A DNA stretch of 21,188 nucleotides, from NCBI GenBank assembly GCA_934358405.1, contig CAKRKL010000023.1, positions 1 through 21,188 on the forward strand, written 5' to 3'. Positions 14,211 through 21,188 of this stretch are shown piece after piece; positions within the stretch are counted from its first letter, which is position 1; each line of letters starts with the position of its first letter. This stretch comes from an uncultured Blautia sp. GTDB lineage: Bacteria > Bacillota > Clostridia > Lachnospirales > Lachnospiraceae. The position numbers and the translations under genes were made by a program. Under the pieces are notes generated by a model. That model saw nothing but the letters and a program-made list of their open reading frames with translations, was not told where the DNA came from and made no database searches.

Positions 14211-15533
14211 ATGGCTGAGAAGATAAGAGAAGGAAAGGTAAGATGTTCCTTTTGCCAGAAAACCGAGGATCAGGTCCGCAAGCTGATCGCTGGACCGGAT
14301 GGAGCCTACATTTGTGATGAATGTGTGGGAATCTGCTCGGAGATCATGGAAGAAGAATTTGGAGGATACGGTCAGGAAGATATTCTTGGATCAGAAATCA
14401 ATCTGATGAAGCCGGAGGAAATCCATGGGATTCTGGATGACTATGTAATCGGACAGGACGAGGCCAAGAAAGCACTTTCTGTTGCCGTATATAATCATTA
14501 TAAACGTGTAACAGCATCCAGAAATCTGGATGTAGAGCTTCAGAAGAGCAACATTCTTATGCTGGGACCGACTGGATCAGGTAAGACATTGCTTGCACAG
14601 ACACTTGCAAGACTTCTGAACGTGCCTTTTGCCATTGCAGATGCTACTACACTGACAGAAGCCGGATACGTAGGAGAGGATGTTGAGAATATCCTTTTGA
14701 AAATTATTCAGGCTGCCGATTATGACATTGATCGTGCACAGTATGGCATCATTTATATTGATGAGATAGATAAGATCACCCGAAAGTCTGAGAATGTATC
14801 CATCACCCGTGATGTTTCCGGTGAGGGTGTACAGCAGGCACTTTTGAAAATTCTTGAGGGAACTGTGGCAAGTGTTCCGCCGCAGGGAGGAAGAAAGCAT
14901 CCTCATCAGGAATTTATTCAGATTGATACCACAAATATTCTGTTTATCTGCGGCGGTGCTTTTGATGGTCTGGAGAAGATCATTGAGGGACGTCAGGATA
15001 CCAAGGCTATTGGCTTTGGTGCAGAGGTTGCTTCCAAGGAAGAGCAGAATGTAGGTGAGCTGTTTAAGCAGGTAATGCCGGAGGATCTGATCCGCTATGG
15101 CCTGATTCCTGAGTTTGTAGGACGTGTTCCGGTTGTAGTAACACTTGACGGATTGGATGAAAATGCACTTCTTCGTATCCTCCGGGAGCCGAAAAATGCG
15201 CTGACAAAGCAGTACCACAAGCTGTTTGAGCTGGACGGCGTAGAGCTTGATTTTGAGGATGATGCACTTCGTGTTATGGCAAGAAAGTCTATGGAACGCA
15301 AGACCGGAGCCAGAGGACTTCGTGCAATTATGGAGAGCACTCTTATGGATCTGATGTATAAGACTCCATCCGATGACACCATTCGTAAATGTATAATTAC
15401 AAAAGAAGCTGTGGAGGGAACAGGTGAACCTCAGATCGTTCACGGAGAAGCCCCGGTGGAGCAGGTTAATGTCTCAAATGCAGGCAGAAGAAACCAGCGT
15501 GCGCATAAGAAGGGCACTCCTGAAACAGCGTGA
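14211..15533 (+). CDS. clpX: ATP-dependent Clp protease ATP-binding subunit ClpX
   Basis: 440 residues. The N-terminal zinc-binding domain has C12, C15, C35 and C38 (RCSFCQ and ICDEC). The AAA+ core has Walker A GPTGSGKT (119-126), the pore loop GYVG (152-155), Walker B IIYIDEID (D184, E185), the RKH loop GGRKHPHQ, and the ClpP-binding loop that in the family is IGF-like (reads YGLIPEF). ClpX unfolds tagged proteins and feeds them to ClpP. The Shine-Dalgarno site is weak and distant (AAAGGA about 14 bases upstream). The C-terminal tail of about 20 residues is basic and variable. Confidence 0.97.
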   Translation: MAEKIREGKVRCSFCQKTEDQVRKLIAGPDGAYICDECVGICSEIMEEEFGGYGQEDILGSEINLMKPEEIHGILDDYVIGQDEAKKALSVAVYNHYKRVTASRNLDVELQKSNILMLGPTGSGKTLLAQTLARLLNVPFAIADATTLTEAGYVGEDVENILLKIIQAADYDIDRAQYGIIYIDEIDKITRKSENVSITRDVSGEGVQQALLKILEGTVASVPPQGGRKHPHQEFIQIDTTNILFICGGAFDGLEKIIEGRQDTKAIGFGAEVASKEEQNVGELFKQVMPEDLIRYGLIPEFVGRVPVVVTLDGLDENALLRILREPKNALTKQYHKLFELDGVELDFEDDALRVMARKSMERKTGARGLRAIMESTLMDLMYKTPSDDTIRKCIITKEAVEGTGEPQIVHGEAPVEQVNVSNAGRRNQRAHKKGTPETA

Positions 15534-15552
15534 AGAAGGGATCTGACAACAG

Positions 15553-17868
15553 ATGAGTGAGCCAATTAATGTACTTCCTGCCATTGCACTGCGTGGAACG
15601 ACGATCCTTCCGGGCATGATCATTCATTTTGATGTAAGCCGGGAGCGCTCCAAGAAGGCCATTGAAGCAGCAATGCTTCAGGACCAGAAGATTTTTCTGG
15701 TTACACAGAAGGATCCGCAGATTGAAGATCCGGGCTTTGTGCAGCTTTTTCAGGTAGGAACTGTGGCATATATTAAGCAGGTTGTTAAGCTTCCGGACAA
15801 TTTGCTTCGTGTTCTTGTAGAAGGAACCAGAAGGGCAGAGCTTCTGGGGCTGGAGCAGGAGACACCTTATATCAGGGCTGAGATTGTTCTGATGGGTGAG
15901 AAAGAAGAGGAACTGCCTCAGGCAATGCTTGAGGCAATGTACAGAAGCATAAAGGAGCTTTTTCATACCTATTGCGCCAAAGGGGGCAAAATAGGCAAGG
16001 AGCTGGCTTCCCAGATTATGAATTGCCAGAGAGCGAAGGAGCTGATCGATCAGATTGCTGTGAATCTGCCTCTTTCCTGGCAGAGCAAACAGAAGCTTCT
16101 GGAGGCAGCAAAGCTGTCTGACAGATATGAATTGCTTGGTGCTATTCTCAGCAATGAGATTAACGTGCTGGATATCAGTCATGATCTTCAGCAGAAGCTG
16201 AAAAAGAGAGTGGATAAAAATCAGCGTGAGTATATTTTAAGAGAACAGCTGAAGCTGATCCGTGAAGAGCTTGGGGAAGACAATACAGCTGATGAAGCAG
16301 AAGAGTTTCGCAGAAAAGCAAGAGAGCTGACTGCTTCCCAGGAAGTGAAGGATCGCATTCTCAAGGAAATCGGACGTTTTAAGATTACCAGTACCAATGC
16401 GGCAGAGAGCAGTATTCTCCGAGGCTATATTGAGACACTTCTTTCTCTTCCATGGGATAAATGCTCAGAAGATTCAGAGGATCTGAAGGCTGCCTGGAAG
16501 ATTTTGGAAGAGGGTCATTATGGTCTGAAGGATGTAAAGGAAAGAATTATGGAATTCCTTTCTGTCCGTAAACTGACACATAAGGGCAAATCCCCGATTC
16601 TTTGTCTTGTAGGACCTCCTGGAACAGGCAAGACTTCCATTGCCAAATCAGTTGCAGAAGCTACAGGGAAACGTTACGTGCGTATCTGCCTGGGTGGTGT
16701 GAGAGATGAAGCTGAGATCAGGGGACATAGAAAAACCTATGTAGGTGCTATGCCTGGAAGAGTGACCGTTGCCCTTGAGCAGGCTGGGGTGGCAAATCCG
16801 TTGATGCTTTTGGATGAAATTGACAAGACCAGCAGTGATTATAAAGGGGATACCTCTTCAGCGCTTCTGGAGGTGCTGGATCCGGAACAGAATAATCATT
16901 TCAATGATCACTACGTAGAGCTGCCGCAGAATCTTTCCGAGGTACTGTTTATTGCCACTGCCAATGACATCCAGGGAATTCCAAGACCGCTTCTTGACCG
17001 AATGGAGGTTATTGAGATCAGCGGTTATACAGAGAATGAGAAAGAGCATATTGCAAAGGAACACCTGATTCCGAAGCAGATGGAGGCCAATGGAATTCCT
17101 AAGGGCAAGCTTTCCATTCAGAGTACAGCGCTTCGCAGAATCATTAACAATTATACAAAAGAAGCGGGAGTACGTAATCTGGAGCGCCTGATTGGACAGA
17201 TCTGTCGTAAGACAGCACGGCTGATCATGGAAGAAGGCAAAGAAAAGGTAACCGTTACCGGAAAAAATCTTTCTGATTTTCTGGGACAGGAGAAATACAA
17301 TTACCTGATGGCAAATAAAAAAGATGAGATCGGTATTGCAAGAGGCCTTGCATGGACACAGGTAGGAGGCGATACTCTTCAGATTGAAGTAAATATTATG
17401 CCAGGTAAAGGTGAATTTGTGTTAACAGGGCAGCTTGGAGATGTGATGAAGGAATCTGCACAGGCAGGTATCAGTTATATTCGTTCTGTTGCCCATAAGT
17501 ATGGAATTGAGCAGGAATTTTTCCAGGAGAATGACATCCATGTACATATTCCGGAAGGGGCAGTGCCAAAGGATGGCCCATCTGCAGGAATAACCATGGC
17601 AACAGCAATGCTGTCAGCAATTATCAAAAAGCCTGTACGGGCAGAGGTTGCAATGACAGGTGAGATTACTCTTCGGGGACGTGTTCTTCCAATCGGCGGA
17701 CTGAAGGAGAAGCTTCTTGCTGCCAGGTATGCAAAAATTAAGGAAGTGCTTGTACCTAAAGAAAACAAGCCTGATGTCAAAGAGCTGGATGAAGAGATTA
17801 CAGACGGACTGAAAATTACGTTCGTTGAAAATATGAATGAAGTGCTTGAAAGGGCACTTGCCGGATGA
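15553..17868 (+). CDS. lon: ATP-dependent Lon protease (LonA)
   Basis: 771 residues. The N-terminal LON substrate domain (about 6-205) begins INVLPAIALRGTTILPGMII, followed by a coiled helix region. The AAA+ module has Walker A GPPGTGKT (354-361) and Walker B LMLLDEIDK, and the C-terminal protease domain has the Ser-Lys dyad S677 (KDGPSAGI) and K720 (GGLKEK). It degrades damaged and regulatory proteins in the cytoplasm. It starts 19 bp after clpX, so the two are probably co-transcribed, and engB starts 11 bp after its stop. Confidence 0.97.
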   Translation: MSEPINVLPAIALRGTTILPGMIIHFDVSRERSKKAIEAAMLQDQKIFLVTQKDPQIEDPGFVQLFQVGTVAYIKQVVKLPDNLLRVLVEGTRRAELLGLEQETPYIRAEIVLMGEKEEELPQAMLEAMYRSIKELFHTYCAKGGKIGKELASQIMNCQRAKELIDQIAVNLPLSWQSKQKLLEAAKLSDRYELLGAILSNEINVLDISHDLQQKLKKRVDKNQREYILREQLKLIREELGEDNTADEAEEFRRKARELTASQEVKDRILKEIGRFKITSTNAAESSILRGYIETLLSLPWDKCSEDSEDLKAAWKILEEGHYGLKDVKERIMEFLSVRKLTHKGKSPILCLVGPPGTGKTSIAKSVAEATGKRYVRICLGGVRDEAEIRGHRKTYVGAMPGRVTVALEQAGVANPLMLLDEIDKTSSDYKGDTSSALLEVLDPEQNNHFNDHYVELPQNLSEVLFIATANDIQGIPRPLLDRMEVIEISGYTENEKEHIAKEHLIPKQMEANGIPKGKLSIQSTALRRIINNYTKEAGVRNLERLIGQICRKTARLIMEEGKEKVTVTGKNLSDFLGQEKYNYLMANKKDEIGIARGLAWTQVGGDTLQIEVNIMPGKGEFVLTGQLGDVMKESAQAGISYIRSVAHKYGIEQEFFQENDIHVHIPEGAVPKDGPSAGITMATAMLSAIIKKPVRAEVAMTGEITLRGRVLPIGGLKEKLLAARYAKIKEVLVPKENKPDVKELDEEITDGLKITFVENMNEVLERALAG

Positions 17869-17879
17869 GAGGTTAAAAA

Positions 17880-18497
17880 ATGGTAATAAAGAATGTTTCA
17901 CTGGATATTGTTTGCGGTATTACCAGCAAACTGCCGGATACGGGAAAACCTGAAATCGCTTTTGCAGGGAAATCCAATGTGGGAAAATCTTCCCTCATTA
18001 ACGGTTTAATGAACCGTAAGGCATTAGCCAGGACAAGCTCCCAGCCGGGAAAAACACAGACGATCAATTTTTATAATGTAAATGATTTTATGTACCTTGT
18101 AGATCTTCCAGGATATGGATATGCCAAGGTTCCGGAGACAGAGAAAGCAAAATGGGGAAAGATGATCGAGAATTATCTTCATACCTCACAGACTCTCAAA
18201 GCAGTGTTTTTGCTGATTGATATCCGTCACGATCCTTCTGCAAATGATAAGCTGATGTATGACTGGATCGTAAAAAATGGATATAATCCGATTATCATTG
18301 CAACGAAACTTGACAAACTGAAAAGAAGTCAGGTACAGAAGAACGTAAAGGCAATCAAAGATGGACTGAAGCTGCGTCCGGGAAGCAGGATCATTCCTTT
18401 TTCAGCGGAGACAAAGCAAGGACGAGACGAGATATGGGCATTAATGGACGAGTTGACCGAATTTGTTTCGGCAGCTACGGACGAAAGCCAGGACTGA
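17880..18497 (+). CDS. engB: Ribosome-biogenesis GTPase EngB (YsxC/YihA)
   Basis: 205 residues, with AGAGG before the ATG. GTPase motifs: G1 GKSNVGKSS (about 30-38), a G2 threonine in the QPGKTQTINFY stretch, G3 DLPGYGYAK, G4 TKLDK and G5 SAET. It assists assembly of the large ribosomal subunit. The position after lon is the classical one in Firmicutes. Confidence 0.96.
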   Translation: MVIKNVSLDIVCGITSKLPDTGKPEIAFAGKSNVGKSSLINGLMNRKALARTSSQPGKTQTINFYNVNDFMYLVDLPGYGYAKVPETEKAKWGKMIENYLHTSQTLKAVFLLIDIRHDPSANDKLMYDWIVKNGYNPIIIATKLDKLKRSQVQKNVKAIKDGLKLRPGSRIIPFSAETKQGRDEIWALMDELTEFVSAATDESQD

Positions 18498-18515
18498 CAT
18501 TACGAGGAAAAATAT

Positions 18516-19361
18516 ATGGGAATTATCAAGGCGTTCAAGCTGGGATTTGACTATCTCAAGTATGATGAGGACGGCAATGTGGAAGCAACACAGCGTGCCG
18601 TCAATGATGTAAACCTGGACATTGAAGCCGGCGATTTTGTGGCCGTTCTGGGGCACAATGGTTCCGGAAAATCCACACTGGCAAAGCAGATAAATGCGCT
18701 GCTGATTCCTTCAGAGGGAACCATGTGGGTTGATGATATGGACACAGCTAAGGAACCGGAATTATGGAAGATCCGCCAGAGAGCGGGAATGGTCTTTCAG
18801 AATCCGGATAATCAGATTATTGGTACGGTTGTGGAAGAGGATGTAGGATTTGGCCCTGAAAACATGGGGGTTCCTACAGAAGAAATCTGGAAGCGTGTGG
18901 ATGACAGTCTGAAGAAGACAGGAATGACCGCTTACCGCTATCAGTCTCCGAATAAGCTTTCAGGAGGCCAGAAACAAAGAGTTGCCATTGCTGGCGTAGT
19001 AGCTATGCGGCCAAGCTGTATTGTGCTTGATGAGCCTACTGCAATGCTGGATCCAAACGGAAGAAGAGAGGTGCTGGAGGCTGTTTCTGAGCTCAATAAA
19101 AAAGAAAATGTAACCGTTATTCTTATCACACATTATATGGAAGAAGTGATCCATGCAAATAAGGTTTATGTAATGGATCGTGGAAATGTTGTGCTGCAGG
19201 GGACTCCAAGAGAAATTTTTTCTCAAGTGGAAACCCTGAAAAAATACCGACTGGATGTACCGCAGGTAACCCTGCTTGCTCATGAGCTTCATAAAGCAGG
19301 AGTGGATATACCGGAAGGAATACTGACAAAAGAGGAATTGGTGGATGCATTATGTCGATAG
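18516..19361 (+). CDS. ecfA1: Energy-coupling factor transporter ATPase 1
   Basis: 281 residues. Walker A GHNGSGKST (46-54), Q-loop VFQNPDNQI, ABC signature LSGGQKQRVAIAG, Walker B CIVLDEPTAMLD and H-loop ITHYMEE. Together with the second ATPase and EcfT it forms the shared energising module that serves several vitamin- or metal-binding S components. It starts 18 bp after engB, which suggests read-through, although in many Firmicutes this module sits beside ribosomal protein genes. Confidence 0.95.
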   Translation: MGIIKAFKLGFDYLKYDEDGNVEATQRAVNDVNLDIEAGDFVAVLGHNGSGKSTLAKQINALLIPSEGTMWVDDMDTAKEPELWKIRQRAGMVFQNPDNQIIGTVVEEDVGFGPENMGVPTEEIWKRVDDSLKKTGMTAYRYQSPNKLSGGQKQRVAIAGVVAMRPSCIVLDEPTAMLDPNGRREVLEAVSELNKKENVTVILITHYMEEVIHANKVYVMDRGNVVLQGTPREIFSQVETLKKYRLDVPQVTLLAHELHKAGVDIPEGILTKEELVDALCR

Positions 19362-20239
19362 AGCTTAAGAACGTTACATTTACTTACAGTCAGGGCACTG
19401 CTTATGAAAGCCATGCCCTGAAGGACATTAATCTTGTAATTCCGGATGGTCAGTTCATCGGTGTGATTGGACATACCGGAAGCGGAAAATCAACTCTGAT
19501 CCAGCATTTTAATGCGCTGATCCAGCCTACAAGCGGACAGATCCTTTATAATGGAGAGGATATCTGGGCTGAGAACTATAACCGCCGGGCACTTCGAAGT
19601 GAGGTAGGCCTTGTATTTCAGTATCCTGAGCATCAGCTGTTCGAGAACACAGTTCTCTCAGATGTGTGCTTTGGTCCTATGAATCAGGGGCTTTCCAGAG
19701 AACTGGCGGAGGAAGAAGCGAAGAAAGCGCTTGCGCATGTTGGTGTAAAAGAAGAGAATTTTACAAAATCTCCATTTGAGCTTTCAGGAGGACAGAAGAA
19801 GAGAGTTGCCATTGCTGGTGTTCTTGCAATGAACCCGAAGATACTGATCCTGGATGAGCCAACAGCAGGACTTGATCCACAAGGAAGAGATGATATTCTG
19901 GATCAGATTGCAGCACTTCACAAAATGAGAGGAATCACGATTATTCTGGTTTCCCATAGTATGGAAGATATTGCAAAATATGTGGAGCGTCTGATCGTAA
20001 TGAATCATGGGGAAATGGTATTTGACGATACTCCGAAGAATGTGTTTTCCCATTACAGAGAGCTGGAAAAGATGGGACTTGCAGCTCCGCAGATCACTTA
20101 TATTATGCATGCGCTTTCCGAAAATGGTCTGGCTGTGGATACTACAGCCACTACTGTAGAGGAAGCGAGAAATACTATTCTGGAAGCATTAAAGCGGCAG
20201 AAGCCTTCACTTCTTAAGAAGGGAGGCCAGGACCAATGA
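19352..20239 (+). CDS. ecfA2: Energy-coupling factor transporter ATPase 2
   Basis: 295 residues. Walker A GHTGSGKST (40-48), Q-loop VFQYPEHQLF, signature LSGGQKKRVAIAG, Walker B ILILDEPTAGLD, H-loop VSHSMED. It differs from EcfA1 mainly in the C-terminal third. Its ATG overlaps the last 10 bp of ecfA1, so translation is coupled and the two ATPases are likely made in equal amounts, as needed for a heterodimer. Confidence 0.95.
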   Translation: MSIELKNVTFTYSQGTAYESHALKDINLVIPDGQFIGVIGHTGSGKSTLIQHFNALIQPTSGQILYNGEDIWAENYNRRALRSEVGLVFQYPEHQLFENTVLSDVCFGPMNQGLSRELAEEEAKKALAHVGVKEENFTKSPFELSGGQKKRVAIAGVLAMNPKILILDEPTAGLDPQGRDDILDQIAALHKMRGITIILVSHSMEDIAKYVERLIVMNHGEMVFDDTPKNVFSHYRELEKMGLAAPQITYIMHALSENGLAVDTTATTVEEARNTILEALKRQKPSLLKKGGQDQ

Positions 20240-21039
20240 TCAGAGATATTACAATCGGACAGTATTATCCGGCTGATTCTGTGATTCACAGGCTGGATCC
20301 AAGAACCAAGCTTGTAGGAACTATCGCCTTTATTGTGTCAGTATTTTTGTTTCATACGTTTTTGGGATATGCAGTAGCAGGTGTATTCCTTGCTGGAATG
20401 ATCCTGCTGTCCAAGGTTCCTGTGAAATTTATTTTCAAAGGTCTGAAGACTATTTTTATGCTGCTTCTGATTACTATATTTTTTAATATGGTGCTGACGC
20501 CTGGTGAGGTTATGTGGAAACTGGGATTTATTAAGGTGACAAAGGAAGGGCTTGTTCTGGCAGGGACTATGGCAATCCGTCTGGTATTCCTGGTAATTGG
20601 TTCTTCCATTATGACCCTTACTACTACTCCCAATCAGTTAACAGATGGTCTGGAGTGTCTGCTTCGTCCATTGAATAAACTTCATGTGCCGGTTCATGAT
20701 ATTGCGATGATGATGTCTATTGCTCTTCGTTTTATCCCTATCCTTCTGGAGGAAACGGATAAGATTATGAAGGCGCAGATTGCCCGTGGAGCTGATTTTG
20801 AAAATGGAAACCTGATTCAGAAAGCCAAGAATATGGTACCGCTTCTGGTACCGCTGTTTATTTCGGCTTTCCGGCGTGCAAATGATCTGGCAATGGCCAT
20901 GGAGGCAAGATGCTATCATGGCGGTGACAATCGTACTCAGATGAAGCCTCTTAGCTATAAGAAAAGAGATTATGCAGCCTATGGAATTATGGTTGTCTAT
21001 CTTGTTGTGGCAGCTGGATTCCGTGTGGCGGGAATCTGA
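20236..21039 (+). CDS. ecfT: Energy-coupling factor transporter transmembrane protein EcfT
   Basis: 267 residues. The hydrophobic segments around 30-65, 68-85, 103-127 and the last 20 residues fit the EcfT membrane fold, and the cytoplasmic coupling helices carry the two Ala-Arg motifs QIARGAD and MEARCYHGG that lock onto the ATPases. The frame overlaps ecfA2 by ATGA, and the gene ends in a good terminator. No S component gene is adjacent, as expected for a group II ECF module shared by several substrates. Confidence 0.95.
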   Translation: MIRDITIGQYYPADSVIHRLDPRTKLVGTIAFIVSVFLFHTFLGYAVAGVFLAGMILLSKVPVKFIFKGLKTIFMLLLITIFFNMVLTPGEVMWKLGFIKVTKEGLVLAGTMAIRLVFLVIGSSIMTLTTTPNQLTDGLECLLRPLNKLHVPVHDIAMMMSIALRFIPILLEETDKIMKAQIARGADFENGNLIQKAKNMVPLLVPLFISAFRRANDLAMAMEARCYHGGDNRTQMKPLSYKKRDYAAYGIMVVYLVVAAGFRVAGI

Positions 21040-21051
21040 ATAAGCATATAT

Positions 21052-21090
21052 ATTCCCTCGCCTGTGATAAAGAGCAGGTGAGGGAATTTT
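21052..21090 (+). terminator. Rho-independent terminator after ecfT
   Basis: ATTCCCTCGCCTG (21052-21064) pairs with CAGGTGAGGGAAT (21075-21087), a 13-bp stem with one G-T pair, followed by Ts. It closes the clpX-lon-engB-ecf transcript. Confidence 0.85.
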
Positions 21091-21122
21091 AATAAGGAGA
21101 GTATCCTAAGCAATCGGATTTA

Positions 21123-21151
21123 TTGACTAATGTGATTAAATGTGTTTAAAT
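21123..21151 (+). promoter_or_regulatory. Promoter for the gene at the right edge
   Basis: TTGACT (21123-21128), a 17-bp spacer and TTAAAT (21146-21151), about 22 bp before the start codon of the edge gene. Confidence 0.5.
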
Positions 21152-21173
21152 ATACTCAAAGGAGTAAATTATT

Positions 21174-21188
21174 ATGAACACATCAAAT
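21174..21188 (+). CDS. Start of an unidentified gene cut by the window edge
   Basis: ATG at 21174 with AAAGGAG about ten bases upstream and a promoter before it. Only MNTSN is visible, so no product can be named. truA is the usual neighbour of ecfT in many Firmicutes, but the intervening terminator and new promoter mean this need not be it. Confidence 0.5.

Noticed and set aside
14577..15443. 288-codon minus-strand frame opposite clpX
   Set aside because: It is the shadow of a highly conserved gene; composition rich in Cys, Ser and Leu without motifs, no ribosome site or promoter.
15466..16182. 238-codon minus-strand frame opposite clpX end and lon start
   Set aside because: Shadow of conserved coding sequence, no motif and no start signals.

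Overview
The window reads as chromosomal DNA of a low-to-moderate GC Firmicute, most likely a gut-type Clostridium of the family Lachnospiraceae. This rests on purine-rich Shine-Dalgarno sites, consensus SigA-like promoters, the gene order tig-clpP-clpX-lon-engB, a complete group-type ECF transporter module (two ATPases plus EcfT), a PepV-type dipeptidase and a DUF3786 protein. The genus is inference from general resemblance and was not tested.

Left part (1-5217), the accessory-looking part. A signal-peptide-bearing NMT1/SsuA-type solute-binding protein gene on the minus strand is cut off after about half of its length (89-559). Across a short intergenic region with a strong palindrome and a consensus promoter lies a two-gene unit (762-2237). 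Its first gene encodes an HTH protein with an unusual C-terminal domain; its second encodes a minimal HipA-like kinase that lacks the usual N-terminal HipA subdomain. It looks like a fused, two-gene relative of the three-gene HipBST toxin-antitoxin layout and is the most interesting item here. It is followed by a DUF3786 protein whose best-placed start codon is ATA, an M20 dipeptidase (PepV/Sapep type), two tiny possible ORFs and an HD-domain phosphohydrolase, closed by a bidirectional terminator.

Middle part (5219-11822), mixed housekeeping. A minus-strand MATE exporter; then, behind a strong promoter and a structured leader RNA of unknown class, a DnaJ-like cochaperone without zinc finger (CbpA type) with a very long Gly/Phe linker containing five 15-bp repeats. 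Then malQ (4-alpha-glucanotransferase), a CYTH triphosphatase-type protein with a TTG start, a terminator, proC, and a DJ-1/PfpI family protein.

Right part (11823-21188), core protein quality control and ECF transport. Trigger factor, ClpP, ClpX, Lon and EngB follow one another on the plus strand. They run almost without a gap into ecfA1-ecfA2-ecfT, whose reading frames overlap (10 bp and 4 bp), closed by a terminator at 21052-21090. A new promoter, Shine-Dalgarno site and start codon at the right edge begin a gene that leaves the window after five codons.

No rRNA, tRNA, CRISPR array, complete insertion sequence or prophage gene was seen. All assignments are by reading motifs; no database search was run.
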